A program made the position numbers and the translations under genes. Below are positions 1-8,306 of a DNA stretch of 64,000 bases, piece after piece (within the stretch, counting starts at the first letter, position 1; each line of letters starts with the position of its first letter). The stretch comes from an uncultured Spirochaetaceae bacterium (GTDB taxonomy: Bacteria > Spirochaetota > Spirochaetia > Sphaerochaetales > Sphaerochaetaceae). Where the stretch lies: the NCBI GenBank assembly GCA_944389065.1, contig CALXKZ010000028.1, positions 40,342-104,341 of the forward strand, in the 5' to 3' direction. Under the pieces are notes generated by a model. It was not told the origin of the DNA and did not search any database. It saw nothing but the letters and a program-made list of their open reading frames with translations.

Positions 1-177
1 AACGCCGCAGCGCTCCATAGACGGGTTACTCCTGTAATTGAACTTGAAAGCATGGGATACTGGTATACTGCAGAGATAATCCCTGAAATCAGCACGATAA
101 GGATTACCCCATACTATGCAGAGACCGGAGAGGCCATGGCTAACTTTGATTTTCCTCTTTCCGGACAGTTGCCTTGA
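1..177 (+). CDS. C-terminal end of an unidentified protein (partial)
   Basis: An open frame enters from the left edge in frame 1 and stops with TGA at 175-177, leaving 58 residues. It ends 42 bases before the amino-acid ABC permease. The visible piece alternates short hydrophobic strands (ELESMGYWYTAEIIPE, STIRITPYYAE) and has no motif I recognise. It could be the end of a cytosolic enzyme or a binding protein. The call rests only on an open frame with a sensible stop and spacing to the next gene. Confidence 0.5.
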   Translation, partial: NAAALHRRVTPVIELESMGYWYTAEIIPEISTIRITPYYAETGEAMANFDFPLSGQLP

Positions 178-219
178 CAGAATCACGGTATTATATTTCT
201 CTAGCATGAAGGAGAGAGC

Positions 220-888
220 ATGATAAGCGAGCGTCTGATTGGCATCCTTGCGGATTCATTCTGGAATATTCTGATTCCAGGTCTTACAATGACGATTCCG
301 CTTACAGTGATCTCATTTGCCATAGCAATGGTGATAGCCGTTCTGACAGCCCTTGTCCAGTTTGCAGGCATCAGGGGGCTCAGGGAAGCCGCGAGGTTCT
401 ATGTATGGGTTGTCAGAGGAACACCGCTTCTGGTCCAGCTTTTCGTAGTATTCTATGGATTGCCCAATATCGGAATACTTATCGATCCTTTCCCCGCAGC
501 TGTCATCGTATTCTCAATCAATGAGGGGGCCTATTCCGCTGAGACTATAAGGGCTGCACTTGAAGCTGTTCCGAAAGGCCAGATGGAAGCAGGGGAGTGT
601 GTAGGGATGACATATCTGCAGATAATACGGCGCATAGTCCTTCCTCAGGCGCTGCGTATAGCATTCCCTCCTCTTTCGAACTCTCTGATAGCAATGGTGA
701 AGGATACTTCGCTTGCGGCCAATATAACTGTTACGGAGATGTTCATGGCAACCCAGCGCATAGTGGCAAGAACCTATGAGCCGCTTGCTCTGTATATAGA
801 AGTGGGACTTATCTATCTTCTCTTCTGCACCGTTCTCACCAGACTTCAGCGCATTGGAGAGAAAAGGCTGGGTTCTTATGGCAGATAA
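220..888 (+). CDS. polar amino-acid ABC transporter, permease
   Basis: Inner-membrane permease of the HisM/GlnP family (222 aa, usual length) that would form the channel for a polar amino acid. The protein has several hydrophobic spans and the family loop that docks on the ATPase, seen as ALEAVPKGQMEAGECVGMT followed by IVLPQALRIAFPP. The start is backed by AGGAGAG about 5 nt upstream. It is first of three co-directional genes (permease, ATPase, binding protein), and the ATPase start lies 11 nt inside its end. The substrate cannot be read from sequence. Confidence 0.9.
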   Translation: MISERLIGILADSFWNILIPGLTMTIPLTVISFAIAMVIAVLTALVQFAGIRGLREAARFYVWVVRGTPLLVQLFVVFYGLPNIGILIDPFPAAVIVFSINEGAYSAETIRAALEAVPKGQMEAGECVGMTYLQIIRRIVLPQALRIAFPPLSNSLIAMVKDTSLAANITVTEMFMATQRIVARTYEPLALYIEVGLIYLLFCTVLTRLQRIGEKRLGSYGR

Positions 889-1630
889 GCTTCTATCCAT
901 CAAGGGACTATCAAAGACATTCGGGAGCGGCAGGATACTGGATGGAATAGATCTTGATGTCGCGAAAGGTGATGTCATAGCTATTCTCGGCCCCAGCGGT
1001 GCCGGAAAGACGACAATGCTCAGATGCATAAGCTTTCTCGAGAGAGCTGATGCCGGCGAGATGGTATTCGATGGAAGGTCATATGCGCTGGACTGTTCTT
1101 CACGGAAGGACATTCTTGAGTTCCGCAGGAAGACCGGGTTCGTTTTCCAGAACTATAATCTGTTTTCCAACCGTACAGCGCTTGGCAACATAACAGAAGG
1201 CCTCATCATTGCGAGGAAGATGCCTAAGGATCAGGCTGAGGCCAGGGGAATGGAGCTTCTGGAGAAGGTAGGCTTAAAGGATAAGTACAGAAGCTATCCT
1301 TCAGAGCTCTCAGGAGGACAGCAGCAGCGGGTTGCCATTGCAAGGGCCATGGCTTCTGATCCGCTGATGATATTCTTCGATGAGCCTACATCCGCGCTCG
1401 ATCCAGAACTGACAGGAGAGGTCCTGTCTGTCATGAGGCAGCTTGCGGAGGAGGGAATGACAATGCTTGTTGTCACCCATGAGCTCGGATTCGCGGAAAG
1501 TGTATCTGACCGGGTCATTTTCATGGAGAATGGTATTATCATTGAGGATGCTCCATCGGGCAAGTTCTTCTCAGAGCCTGAGAAAGCGAGATCGAGGGAG
1601 TTTCTTGCGACTTTTATGGAGAGACAGTAA
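878..1630 (+). CDS. amino-acid ABC transporter, ATP-binding protein
   Basis: ATPase of the GlnQ/HisP family (250 aa) energising uptake with the permease before it. Walker A is GPSGAGKT near residues 38-46, the signature is LSGGQQQR, and Walker B is MIFFDEPTSALD followed by the switch His in VVTHE. I chose ATG 878, giving MADKLLSIKGL, because the family normally starts just before the first strand. An upstream ATG at 854 would add eight residues embedded in the permease gene. The gene overlaps the permease stop by 11 nt and is followed directly by the binding-protein start. Confidence 0.92.
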   Translation: MADKLLSIKGLSKTFGSGRILDGIDLDVAKGDVIAILGPSGAGKTTMLRCISFLERADAGEMVFDGRSYALDCSSRKDILEFRRKTGFVFQNYNLFSNRTALGNITEGLIIARKMPKDQAEARGMELLEKVGLKDKYRSYPSELSGGQQQRVAIARAMASDPLMIFFDEPTSALDPELTGEVLSVMRQLAEEGMTMLVVTHELGFAESVSDRVIFMENGIIIEDAPSGKFFSEPEKARSREFLATFMERQ

Positions 1631-2428
1631 ATGAGAAAAGCATATGGATATATTCTTGTTATCCTCCTGATCTTTCTTTCTGTTTCGTGCAGCAGAGAAG
1701 GGGATGAGGAGAAAGATCTTCTTGATACGATAAAGGACAAGGGTGAGATAACGATTGCGATGGAAGGCACATGGGCTCCATGGACATTCCATGATGAGGA
1801 TGATGTTCTCACCGGGTATGATACAGAGGTTGGAAAGCTTATCGCAGAGGGCCTTGGTGTTGAGCCTGTTTTCGTTGAAGGAGAGTGGGATGGCCTTCTT
1901 GCCGGTATTGATGCCGGCCGCTATGACATCATGATAAACGGTGTGGATGTGACTTTAGAGAGAGCTGAGAAGTATGACTTCTCCATTCCTTATGCATATA
2001 ATCGCACAGCTGTCATAGTCCGTGGAGATGATGACAGGATAACCTGTATGGAGGATCTTCTGGGAATGCATACTGCCAATACGATCTCAAGCACTTATGC
2101 GGAGCTTGCTGAGTCGTATGGTGCTGAGGTTACGGGAGTTGATGATCTTAATCAGACATTCGAACTGCTGAAATCAGGCAGAATCGATGCCACTCTCAAT
2201 GCGGAAGTCACATATTATGATTATATGAAGGCTCATCCTGAGTCAGGTTTCCGCATTGCTGTGCTTGCCGATGATCCGACAGAGGTTGCCATACCTATGA
2301 GAAAGGGCAGTGAGACTGAGACGCTGAGAACTGCGATCAATGGGATTCTGGAGGATATTTCAGCTTCCGGAAAGCTTTCAGCGCTTTCGCTGGAATTCTT
2401 CGGCACCGATATTTCGCAGGGAGAGTGA
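1631..2428 (+). CDS. amino-acid ABC transporter, substrate-binding lipoprotein
   Basis: Family 3 solute-binding protein (265 aa). The N-terminus MRKAYGYILVILLIFLSVSCS is a lipoprotein signal with a probable lipid-modified Cys about residue 20, so it should be membrane-anchored. The fold markers are GEITIAMEGTWAPWTF, GYDTEVGKLIAE and WDGLLAGIDAGRYDIMINGV, typical of polar amino-acid binding proteins. It begins at the base after the ATPase stop, completing a permease-ATPase-receptor operon. The specific ligand is unknown. Confidence 0.92.
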   Translation: MRKAYGYILVILLIFLSVSCSREGDEEKDLLDTIKDKGEITIAMEGTWAPWTFHDEDDVLTGYDTEVGKLIAEGLGVEPVFVEGEWDGLLAGIDAGRYDIMINGVDVTLERAEKYDFSIPYAYNRTAVIVRGDDDRITCMEDLLGMHTANTISSTYAELAESYGAEVTGVDDLNQTFELLKSGRIDATLNAEVTYYDYMKAHPESGFRIAVLADDPTEVAIPMRKGSETETLRTAINGILEDISASGKLSALSLEFFGTDISQGE

Positions 2429-2483
2429 TGGAAGCTTTTGCTTTGCATCTCTATCTGGTAATATATCCAATGGCAGGAATACT

Positions 2484-3245
2484 ATGCTTCGTATCGCAAT
2501 ATGTGATGATCAGGATGAATCTCTGAGGATTCTGGACAGAGCAGTAAGAAGATATTTTGAAGCTGCTCCGGAAATAGTGCCGGAAATTTCCATTTACGAC
2601 GGACCGGATAGCTTCATGAATGCTCTCAATACGTCGGCAGGGTGGGACATCGTTCTCCTGGATGTATGCATGCCAGGCCTTAGCGGAATGGATATTGCCC
2701 GCAAGATAAGGCTCCGGCATGACCGGACTGAAATCATATTCATCTCTTTTTCATCGGAATATGCTGTTGAGGCATTTGCGCTGAATGCTGTCCATTACGT
2801 TCTCAAGCCCTTTTCAGAGGATGATTTCAAAGAGGCAATGGACAGAGCTGTAAAGCCTTTCACCGGGAATCCCAGACGTTCAGTCATGCTTCAGCTTGAG
2901 AATGGAATAGCCCATATTGTGGATATCGATGACATACTCTACATAGAGAGTGTTGCCTACCGTCGTGTTGTCCACACTTATTCTGCTATCTATGAGGAGA
3001 CCAGGAAATCTCTCTCAAAACTCCAGGAAGAGCTTTCCGCGCTTTCTCCGGGGCAGTTCATCCAGCCTTATCGCGGCTATATCGTCAATCTCAATGCGAT
3101 CCGGACAATCGCTATTGATCGTATAATCATGCAGAATAGTGATCCCATTCTGATAAAAAGAGGGGATTTCAGGCACCTGCGTGATATATTCTTCAAATGG
3201 TCTTTCCGGAACAGGGATTTCCCTGGCCAGAATCTGCCGATGTGA
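2484..3245 (+). CDS. LytTR-family response regulator (orphan)
   Basis: Two-domain transcription regulator (253 aa). Residues 1-120 are a receiver domain with acidic pair D8-D9, phospho-acceptor D60 in DIVLLDVCMPG and K108 in VLKPF. Residues about 145-245 are a LytTR DNA-binding domain (DDILYIESVAYRRVVHT ... FIQPYRGYIVNLNAI). I chose ATG 2484 because the receiver begins there (MLRIAICDDQ) and AGGA lies about 5 nt upstream; longer frames run into the preceding gene. No histidine kinase is next to it. Its position 55 nt after the amino-acid transporter suggests co-transcription. Its 3' end overlaps the convergent methyltransferase by 53 nt. Confidence 0.88.
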   Translation: MLRIAICDDQDESLRILDRAVRRYFEAAPEIVPEISIYDGPDSFMNALNTSAGWDIVLLDVCMPGLSGMDIARKIRLRHDRTEIIFISFSSEYAVEAFALNAVHYVLKPFSEDDFKEAMDRAVKPFTGNPRRSVMLQLENGIAHIVDIDDILYIESVAYRRVVHTYSAIYEETRKSLSKLQEELSALSPGQFIQPYRGYIVNLNAIRTIAIDRIIMQNSDPILIKRGDFRHLRDIFFKWSFRNRDFPGQNLPM

Positions 3246-3933
3246 ATTCATAGTGCTTTCCACTCAGCACTGCCCGTATGATCAGAACCTCGGGATGTTC
3301 TTCATCCCGGAAGCAAGTCTCCCTCAACGCATCAGCCATGAAACCATGCTGGAAGAATGGATATAGCAGATCCTGAAGTGAGCGGTGGTAATACATATGT
3401 TCTGCAGGCTGGTCTTCCAGGGCTTTTCCTTTGTAGCTATGACTGGTCATATACCTGTCTGTGAGCGTCATAAAACAAGGATGCTGGGTTGCAAAGACGA
3501 ATATCCCGCCTGGTGTAAGCATCCTGCTGAGCGCTTTTGCAAGCGGGGAGAGATTCTCTATATCCATAAGTGCCATTGTGGATACCGCCTTGGTGAACTT
3601 GTTTTCTCCTAAAGCTGTCATCTCGTATTCATTGGTTGCATCGCATGTGATGAAACGAACGTTGCTGTCTTTCCATCTTTCTCTGGCAGCCGATATCATT
3701 TTCCCAGAAAAGTCGAAGGCTGTTACCTCTGCTCCTTTTCTGGACAGAAATACGGAAAAGGCTCCATTGCCGCATGCCACATCGAGAATTGGCTCACCGG
3801 CTGTCTTACCCAGAAGCTCCATCACAGCAGGCCGTACTGTTCTTCTGTGGTATTCGTTGAGATCATCTCCCATTGCATTGTCCCAGAAAGATGCATTTCT
3901 ATCCCAGGCTGTACGGTCTGAATGATTTTTCAT
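3193..3933 (-). CDS. class I SAM-dependent methyltransferase
   Basis: Cytosolic methyltransferase (246 aa) with motif I as ILDVACGNGAFSVFL near residues 48-62 and the acidic ribose-binding position in VTAFDFSGKM. The substrate is not predictable; the overall form (an N-terminal WDNAMGDD...HRRTVRP segment before motif I) resembles small-molecule methyltransferases. There is no Shine-Dalgarno sequence. Instead TATCAT sits 7 nt before ATG, suggesting a leaderless mRNA. A perfect 18-bp palindrome lies in the promoter spacer. The last 53 nt overlap the LytTR gene on the other strand. Confidence 0.8.
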   Translation of the reverse strand: MKNHSDRTAWDRNASFWDNAMGDDLNEYHRRTVRPAVMELLGKTAGEPILDVACGNGAFSVFLSRKGAEVTAFDFSGKMISAARERWKDSNVRFITCDATNEYEMTALGENKFTKAVSTMALMDIENLSPLAKALSRMLTPGGIFVFATQHPCFMTLTDRYMTSHSYKGKALEDQPAEHMYYHRSLQDLLYPFFQHGFMADALRETCFRDEEHPEVLIIRAVLSGKHYEFTSADSGQGNPCSGKTI

Positions 3934-3940
3934 GGATCAG

Positions 3941-3969
3941 ATGATAGCACAGTCTCAATAGACTGTATC
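3941..3969 (-). promoter_or_regulatory. predicted leaderless promoter of the methyltransferase gene
   Basis: Read on the minus strand, GATACA (3964-3969), a 17-bp spacer and TATCAT (3941-3946) lie 7 nt before the ATG. The spacer holds most of the palindrome at 3949-3966. The -35 is weak (3 of 6). Confidence 0.4.
3949..3966. repeat. perfect palindrome, operator candidate
   Basis: ACAGTCT-CAAT-AGACTGT, two 7-bp arms around 4 nt, flanked by a further CAGAT/ATCTG pair (3938-3942 and 3967-3971). It sits between the -35 and -10 of the minus-strand methyltransferase promoter, a classical repressor position. It could also fold as a hairpin. Confidence 0.5.
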
Positions 3970-3982
3970 TGATATACAAATG

Positions 3983-4002
3983 CATATGAGGATATTCATA
4001 TG
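3983..4002. repeat. inverted repeat upstream of the M20 hydrolase gene
   Basis: CATATGA-GGATAT-TCATATG, perfect 7-bp arms with a 6-nt spacer, 170 nt before the hydrolase start in an AT-rich divergent region. Likely a protein-binding site for one of the two flanking genes; the binding protein is unknown. Confidence 0.4.
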
Positions 4003-4172
4003 GCAGCAGAATTGCGCTGGAGTTTCGGCTTTTATTATATAATTCTGTTGCAATATGCGTTAAAACTCAGAAATTATTGCGCAAATTTAATAAATTATAT
4101 ATTTCAAGTTATAAAACTATTGAAATCTTCAATTTTTGTAGTACCATTTGGAAAAGCAAGGAGGTTCTCTGT

Positions 4173-5348
4173 ATGATTAAAGATACAGATCTTATTGAAT
4201 TCTGTCAGGAAGCCATAAGAATACCAAGCATGTCCGGCCAGGAAGAGAAGGTCGCGAAGATGCTTCAGGCAAAGATGCTGGAATTCGGCTTTGATGAAGC
4301 AGAGATCGTTGAGTACGGAAGTGTTCTTGGATGCATCCATGGCAAGCGTAAAGGCCCCCGTATCCTTATGGATGGCCATATTGATACAGTCGATGTCATC
4401 GACAGGGATAAGTGGAGCCATGATCCGTTCTCTGCGGACATCGTTGATGGGAAGATTTACGGCAGGGGAACTTCCGATATGAAAGGAAGCGATACGGCGA
4501 TGATCACAGCCGCTGCAAGGTATGCGGAAGAGACCAATCGTGATTTCGCCGGTGATATATACGTTTCCTGCACAGTCCACGAAGAGTGCTTCGAAGGAGT
4601 TTCATCGCGTGCGATCTCAAAGCTTGCAAAGCCTGATTTCGTCATCATAGGAGAAGCAACTTCCACAACTGTGAAGATCGGACAGCGCGGACGGGCAGAG
4701 GTTGTTGTCGAGACAGAGGGCGTAAGCTGCCATTCATCCAATCCCGATAAGGGAAAGAATGCAGTCTATCATATGATGACGGTCATTGAGGAAATCAGGA
4801 AGATCGTTCCCAATGAGCATCCGATTCTAGGAAAAGGCATTCTCGAGCTTACAGATATAAAGAGCTTCCCATACCCCGGAGCTTCTGTTGTTCCATCGCT
4901 CTGCCGTGCAACATTCGACAGACGTACTCTCGTCGGAGAGGATGAGGCTGTGATTCTCGGTCAGGTCAATGATGCAATCGCAAGGGCAAAGGCGAAGAAT
5001 CCTGATATCAAGGCAAGGTGCTATCTTGCAGAGGGCGAGGAGAAATGCTGGACAGGAGAGACTATCAAGGCGAAGAGGTATTTCCCCGCATGGCTTACTG
5101 ATGAGAAGAGCGACTTTGTACAGAAGGCACTTAAGGGCCTTAAGGAAGCTGGAATCGAAGCCCCGATCTCTCACTTCTCATTCTGCACCAATGGAAGCCA
5201 TTTCGCAGGAGAGGCTGGAATTCCATGCATCGGATACGGTCCATCACTTGAGGAGCTTGCCCATGTGAGAGATGAATACATCGAGACAGAGCAGCTTATC
5301 AAGGCGGCCAAAGGTTTCCAGTGTATACTGAGAGAGCTTACGAAGTAA
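4173..5348 (+). CDS. M20-family hydrolase, YgeY-like
   Basis: Zinc-dependent amidohydrolase/peptidase (391 aa) most like the YgeY family, whose selenium-metabolism label comes from genomic association. Metal and catalytic positions are visible: H69 and D71 in DGHIDTVD, D102 in GRGTSDMKGSD, and E137-E138 in TVHEE. The segment KIGQRGRAEVVVETEGVSCHSS starts the dimerisation domain. I chose ATG 4173 because AAGGAGG (4158-4164) is 8 nt upstream and the family begins here. It is followed after 33 nt by a Na+/alanine symporter, suggesting that the enzyme acts on an imported or recycled amino-acid derivative. Confidence 0.82.
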   Translation: MIKDTDLIEFCQEAIRIPSMSGQEEKVAKMLQAKMLEFGFDEAEIVEYGSVLGCIHGKRKGPRILMDGHIDTVDVIDRDKWSHDPFSADIVDGKIYGRGTSDMKGSDTAMITAAARYAEETNRDFAGDIYVSCTVHEECFEGVSSRAISKLAKPDFVIIGEATSTTVKIGQRGRAEVVVETEGVSCHSSNPDKGKNAVYHMMTVIEEIRKIVPNEHPILGKGILELTDIKSFPYPGASVVPSLCRATFDRRTLVGEDEAVILGQVNDAIARAKAKNPDIKARCYLAEGEEKCWTGETIKAKRYFPAWLTDEKSDFVQKALKGLKEAGIEAPISHFSFCTNGSHFAGEAGIPCIGYGPSLEELAHVRDEYIETEQLIKAAKGFQCILRELTK

Positions 5349-5381
5349 GGAGCGAGATAGCTTACTAAAAGGGAGAGAAAT

Positions 5382-6794
5382 ATGGAAAGCATACTCAGCG
5401 CAATCGCATCATTCCTGTGGGGAGCCCCTGTTCTGATTCTTATCGGAGCTGTAGGTGTCATGTTCGCAATCAGGACGAGATTCTTCCAGTTCAGGAATTT
5501 CGGCCACATCATGAAGAACACTGCCGGACAGATGTTCAAGAAGGGTGGTGGATCTTCTGGAAATGAGGGTACGCTCACACCGCTTCAGGCTGTATCGTCA
5601 GCTCTTGCTGGCTGTGTTGGAACAGCTAATATCGCTGGTGTTGCCACAGCCATGGTCATCGGCGGACCTGGAGCTGTATTCTGGATGTGGGTCATCGCAC
5701 TTCTTGGAATGCTTACAAAGTGCGTAGAGGTAACTCTTGGTCAGTATTACAGAATCAAAGGTGAGGACGGAGTCTACTATGGCGGTCCTATGTACTACAT
5801 TGAGCGTGGTATGGGAAAGCAGTGGAAGCCTCTTGCGATCATCTTCTCCATCACAATCATCCTCGGAGGTCTTGGAACTGCGGCATTCGCACAGCCTTAT
5901 ACAATGTCCACTGCAATACATACGACATTCGGAATCCCAACATGGGTTGTCACTGTAGCAGCTGCAGTCATCTGCGGTGCTGTTCTTATCGGCGGTGTCA
6001 AATCAGTCGGAAGCTTCTGTGAGAAGATCACTCCTACGATGTGTCTTATCTATGCAGTCGGAGCTCTTGGAGTAATCATATTCAATTTCCAGAACATCCC
6101 ATGGGCAATTTCAAGCATATTCAAGTATGCATTCGCACCGATGCCGGCAGTCGGCGGCCTTGCAGGCTCTACTATGATGCTTGCTCTCAGACAGGGTGCT
6201 GCCAGAGGAACATTCTCAAATGAGGCAGGATGCGGTTCATCGCCGATTACACATGCAACAGCTATCACCGATCATCCTTTCAAGGAAGGTCTCTATGGAT
6301 GCTTTGAGGTATTTGTGGATACGATCGTTGTCTGCTCTCTGACATCGCTTTCGATCCTCGTTGCTGGCCCTGAGATCTATCAGTCTGGTCTCCAGGCAGA
6401 GTCCCTGACAATTGCAGCATTCTCAACAGTATACAAGGGCTTCGGTGGCATCATGGTCACAATCCCTCTTGCTCTCTTCGCTTTCTCTACGATGGTAGGA
6501 TGGGAGATAAACTATGAGTCCGCATTCTTCTATATCTTCCCGAAAGGAAAGAATTCAAAGGGATTCAAGCTTTTCATAAGGCTTCTCTGGCTCGTTCCTG
6601 GATTCCTTGCACTCGGACATACTCCGCAGTTCATCTGGACTATCGTTGATATTGTATCAGGCTTCTGGTGCATTCCTAACTGTATAGCTCTTCTTGCTCT
6701 TTCCGGAGTATTCATGAAGATATACAAGGATTACAACGATAAGTATATCAATAAGACAAAGCCAGTCTCTGAGCCTCTTGAGATGCCTCAGTGA
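5382..6794 (+). CDS. sodium:alanine/glycine symporter (AGCS family)
   Basis: Inner-membrane Na+-coupled amino-acid carrier (470 aa, normal for AGCS) with about ten hydrophobic segments. Characteristic stretches include PLQAVSSALAGCVGTANIAGVA near residues 67-88, GGPMYYIERGMGK, and RGTFSNEAGCGSSPITHA. GGGAGAG lies before ATG. It follows the YgeY-like hydrolase in what looks like a two-gene operon; a small AGTAAG/CTTACT stem (5344-5366) covers the hydrolase stop. A good terminator follows. Alanine or glycine is the likely substrate from family knowledge. Confidence 0.93.
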   Translation: MESILSAIASFLWGAPVLILIGAVGVMFAIRTRFFQFRNFGHIMKNTAGQMFKKGGGSSGNEGTLTPLQAVSSALAGCVGTANIAGVATAMVIGGPGAVFWMWVIALLGMLTKCVEVTLGQYYRIKGEDGVYYGGPMYYIERGMGKQWKPLAIIFSITIILGGLGTAAFAQPYTMSTAIHTTFGIPTWVVTVAAAVICGAVLIGGVKSVGSFCEKITPTMCLIYAVGALGVIIFNFQNIPWAISSIFKYAFAPMPAVGGLAGSTMMLALRQGAARGTFSNEAGCGSSPITHATAITDHPFKEGLYGCFEVFVDTIVVCSLTSLSILVAGPEIYQSGLQAESLTIAAFSTVYKGFGGIMVTIPLALFAFSTMVGWEINYESAFFYIFPKGKNSKGFKLFIRLLWLVPGFLALGHTPQFIWTIVDIVSGFWCIPNCIALLALSGVFMKIYKDYNDKYINKTKPVSEPLEMPQ

Positions 6795-6816
6795 TTCTGT
6801 GAAAGTCATTTTCTCC

Positions 6817-6850
6817 GATCCGCCGCAGCTGTGGCGGATCATTTAGTCTT
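6817..6850 (+). terminator. rho-independent terminator after the symporter
   Basis: GATCCGCC (6817-6824) pairs perfectly with GGCGGATC (6833-6840) across an 8-nt loop, followed by a T-rich ATTTAGTCTT. It lies 22 nt past the symporter stop and before the convergent ROK gene. Confidence 0.8.
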
Positions 6851-6881
6851 TGTCTGATGCTTTTCTGCAAGGGCTCCGGAA

Positions 6882-8033
6882 TCAGCTATGGATGAGCTGA
6901 TTTGCTTTGCAGTATTCATTTATCGCCATTATCGCAGCGCCGAAGCTGGACGATTCCGCACCGAGTCTTCCCAGCTTGAAATTCTCGAATTTCTTCAGCG
7001 GATAATATGCAAAGAACTTGTATTTCTCCAGAACCATATCGTATAGCCCCGGCATCTCATCGAATAAAGATCCTCGGAGTATTATGCATTGGGGATTCTG
7101 CATGCAGATGATATTCCTGGCAAGGGCGGCAATATAGTTGCTGGTTCTGTCCAGGAGGCGGACTGCCCACATGCATTCATTTGAGAATGCAGTCCAGATA
7201 TCTCTAAGAGAGGTGATATCAGGGGCTGTTTTCTGTGCTTCCCGTATGATATTGTCCTCTGCCAGTACTGTTGACGCACAGCCTCGCATTCCGCATGAGC
7301 ACATCCTGCCATCGGAATATTCTATTATCGTATGCCCGATCTCTCCGGATACATTCATGAACCCTCTCTGTATGCAGTTGTATTCCATTGTCGCACTGGC
7401 AACGCCTCTGGCGAAGCTGAGGAGGCTTATGAAATTGTAGTTTTCTCCTTTCAGTGCGAAATACTCCCCCAGAAGATCGCATTTCACATCATTGTCTATA
7501 TAGATCGGAACATTGAAGATTTTCTCTGCTATTCTTCCAGCTTCGACTTTCTCCCAGCCGAGAATATCGCAATAATCGATTATCTTCCTCTCCGGATCGA
7601 TTGTGCCGATGCAGCTTATTCCCAGGGCCTGGAATCGGTAATGAGTCCTGGAAAGCAGGTTCTCTGCAGCTGTCAGTCTTCCTTTCAGGGATTCACCGGG
7701 TGATGAATCAATCCTGGCTGTGTAGAGAAGATTGCCGCCGAAATCGATGATGCTCACAGCAATATAGATATCAGATATCTCTATTCCAGCGAAATTCATC
7801 ACATCGTTGTTTACGATAAGCTTGGTTGCTCTGCGGCCTGCATTTTCTGCAGTGATCTCATCCGCCTCAACGACAAGATTGTTCTGTATCAGTTTCGATA
7901 TGATCCTGGTTGTGCTTGCGGGGCTTATACCAAGCTGTCTGCTGATATTTATTCTGGATATATCAGGGGAATGCCTGATCAGATCCAGTATTGTAGATAT
8001 CTCCTGTGTCAAAACTTTGCTGCATCTATTCAT
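6882..8033 (-). CDS. ROK-family transcriptional regulator
   Basis: Sugar-responsive repressor of the NagC/XylR(ROK) type (383 aa). Residues about 10-60 form a winged helix-turn-helix (DISRINISRQLGISPASTTRIISKLIQN). The remainder is a ROK sugar-kinase-like domain with the zinc motif GEIGHTIIEYSDGRMCSCGMRGCAS. Divergent orientation from the M24-XylFGH-M81 operon makes it the probable local regulator. The kinase ATP-binding signature is not obvious, as expected for regulators of this family. The effector would be a sugar or derivative imported by the adjacent ABC system. Confidence 0.85.
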   Translation of the reverse strand: MNRCSKVLTQEISTILDLIRHSPDISRINISRQLGISPASTTRIISKLIQNNLVVEADEITAENAGRRATKLIVNNDVMNFAGIEISDIYIAVSIIDFGGNLLYTARIDSSPGESLKGRLTAAENLLSRTHYRFQALGISCIGTIDPERKIIDYCDILGWEKVEAGRIAEKIFNVPIYIDNDVKCDLLGEYFALKGENYNFISLLSFARGVASATMEYNCIQRGFMNVSGEIGHTIIEYSDGRMCSCGMRGCASTVLAEDNIIREAQKTAPDITSLRDIWTAFSNECMWAVRLLDRTSNYIAALARNIICMQNPQCIILRGSLFDEMPGLYDMVLEKYKFFAYYPLKKFENFKLGRLGAESSSFGAAIMAINEYCKANQLIHS

Positions 8034-8205
8034 ATCTGTTGCGTATTGAGCTTATGATTTTTTAATTTTTTCTGTTAGTCAACCCCTTTTGGGGCTTTAT
8101 TTATTTTCTATATGAAAACAAAGGCTGTGTATACGGGATATTATTAAATATAATTATTTATATCTTATAAAAATATATAGAAATATATTAATTTGTAATA
8201 TTTTG

Positions 8206-8235
8206 TTGACAATACTTAGACAGCAAATCTAGACT
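8206..8235 (+). promoter_or_regulatory. predicted promoter of the M24-XylFGH-M81 operon
   Basis: TTGACA (8206-8211), an 18-bp spacer and TAGACT (8230-8235) stand about 70 nt before the first gene. TTGT-TG-ACAA overlaps the -35, and TAGAC recurs at 8217-8221 and 8230-8234; these are possible sites for the divergent ROK regulator. The 273-nt gap (8034-8306) is very AT-rich and otherwise has only a short CCCC-TTTT-GGGG stem at 8083-8094. Confidence 0.5.
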
Positions 8236-8306
8236 TAAATTAACAGGAAATAATGTAGGTTGATACCTTCATTGTTTTCATATGTAAAATTAAAAAGAGA
8301 GGATTT

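Noticed and set aside
174..202. TTGACA before the first ABC permease as its promoter
   Set aside because: No -10-like hexamer lies 16-18 bp downstream; TATATT and TATTAT are only 9-12 bp away, and the TTGACA overlaps the stop of the preceding gene.
4077..4172. N-terminal extension of the M20 hydrolase (alternative start)
   Set aside because: The added residues are AT-rich and low in coding character, and the internal ATG has a perfect AAGGAGG at 8 nt.
3934..4172. Glycine riboswitch ahead of the hydrolase-symporter pair
   Set aside because: No glycine aptamer core or tandem layout could be seen; the structures there are short palindromes.
8083..8094. CCCC-TTTT-GGGG stem as a terminator
   Set aside because: Only four pairs, and it lies between two divergent starts where no transcript is expected to end.
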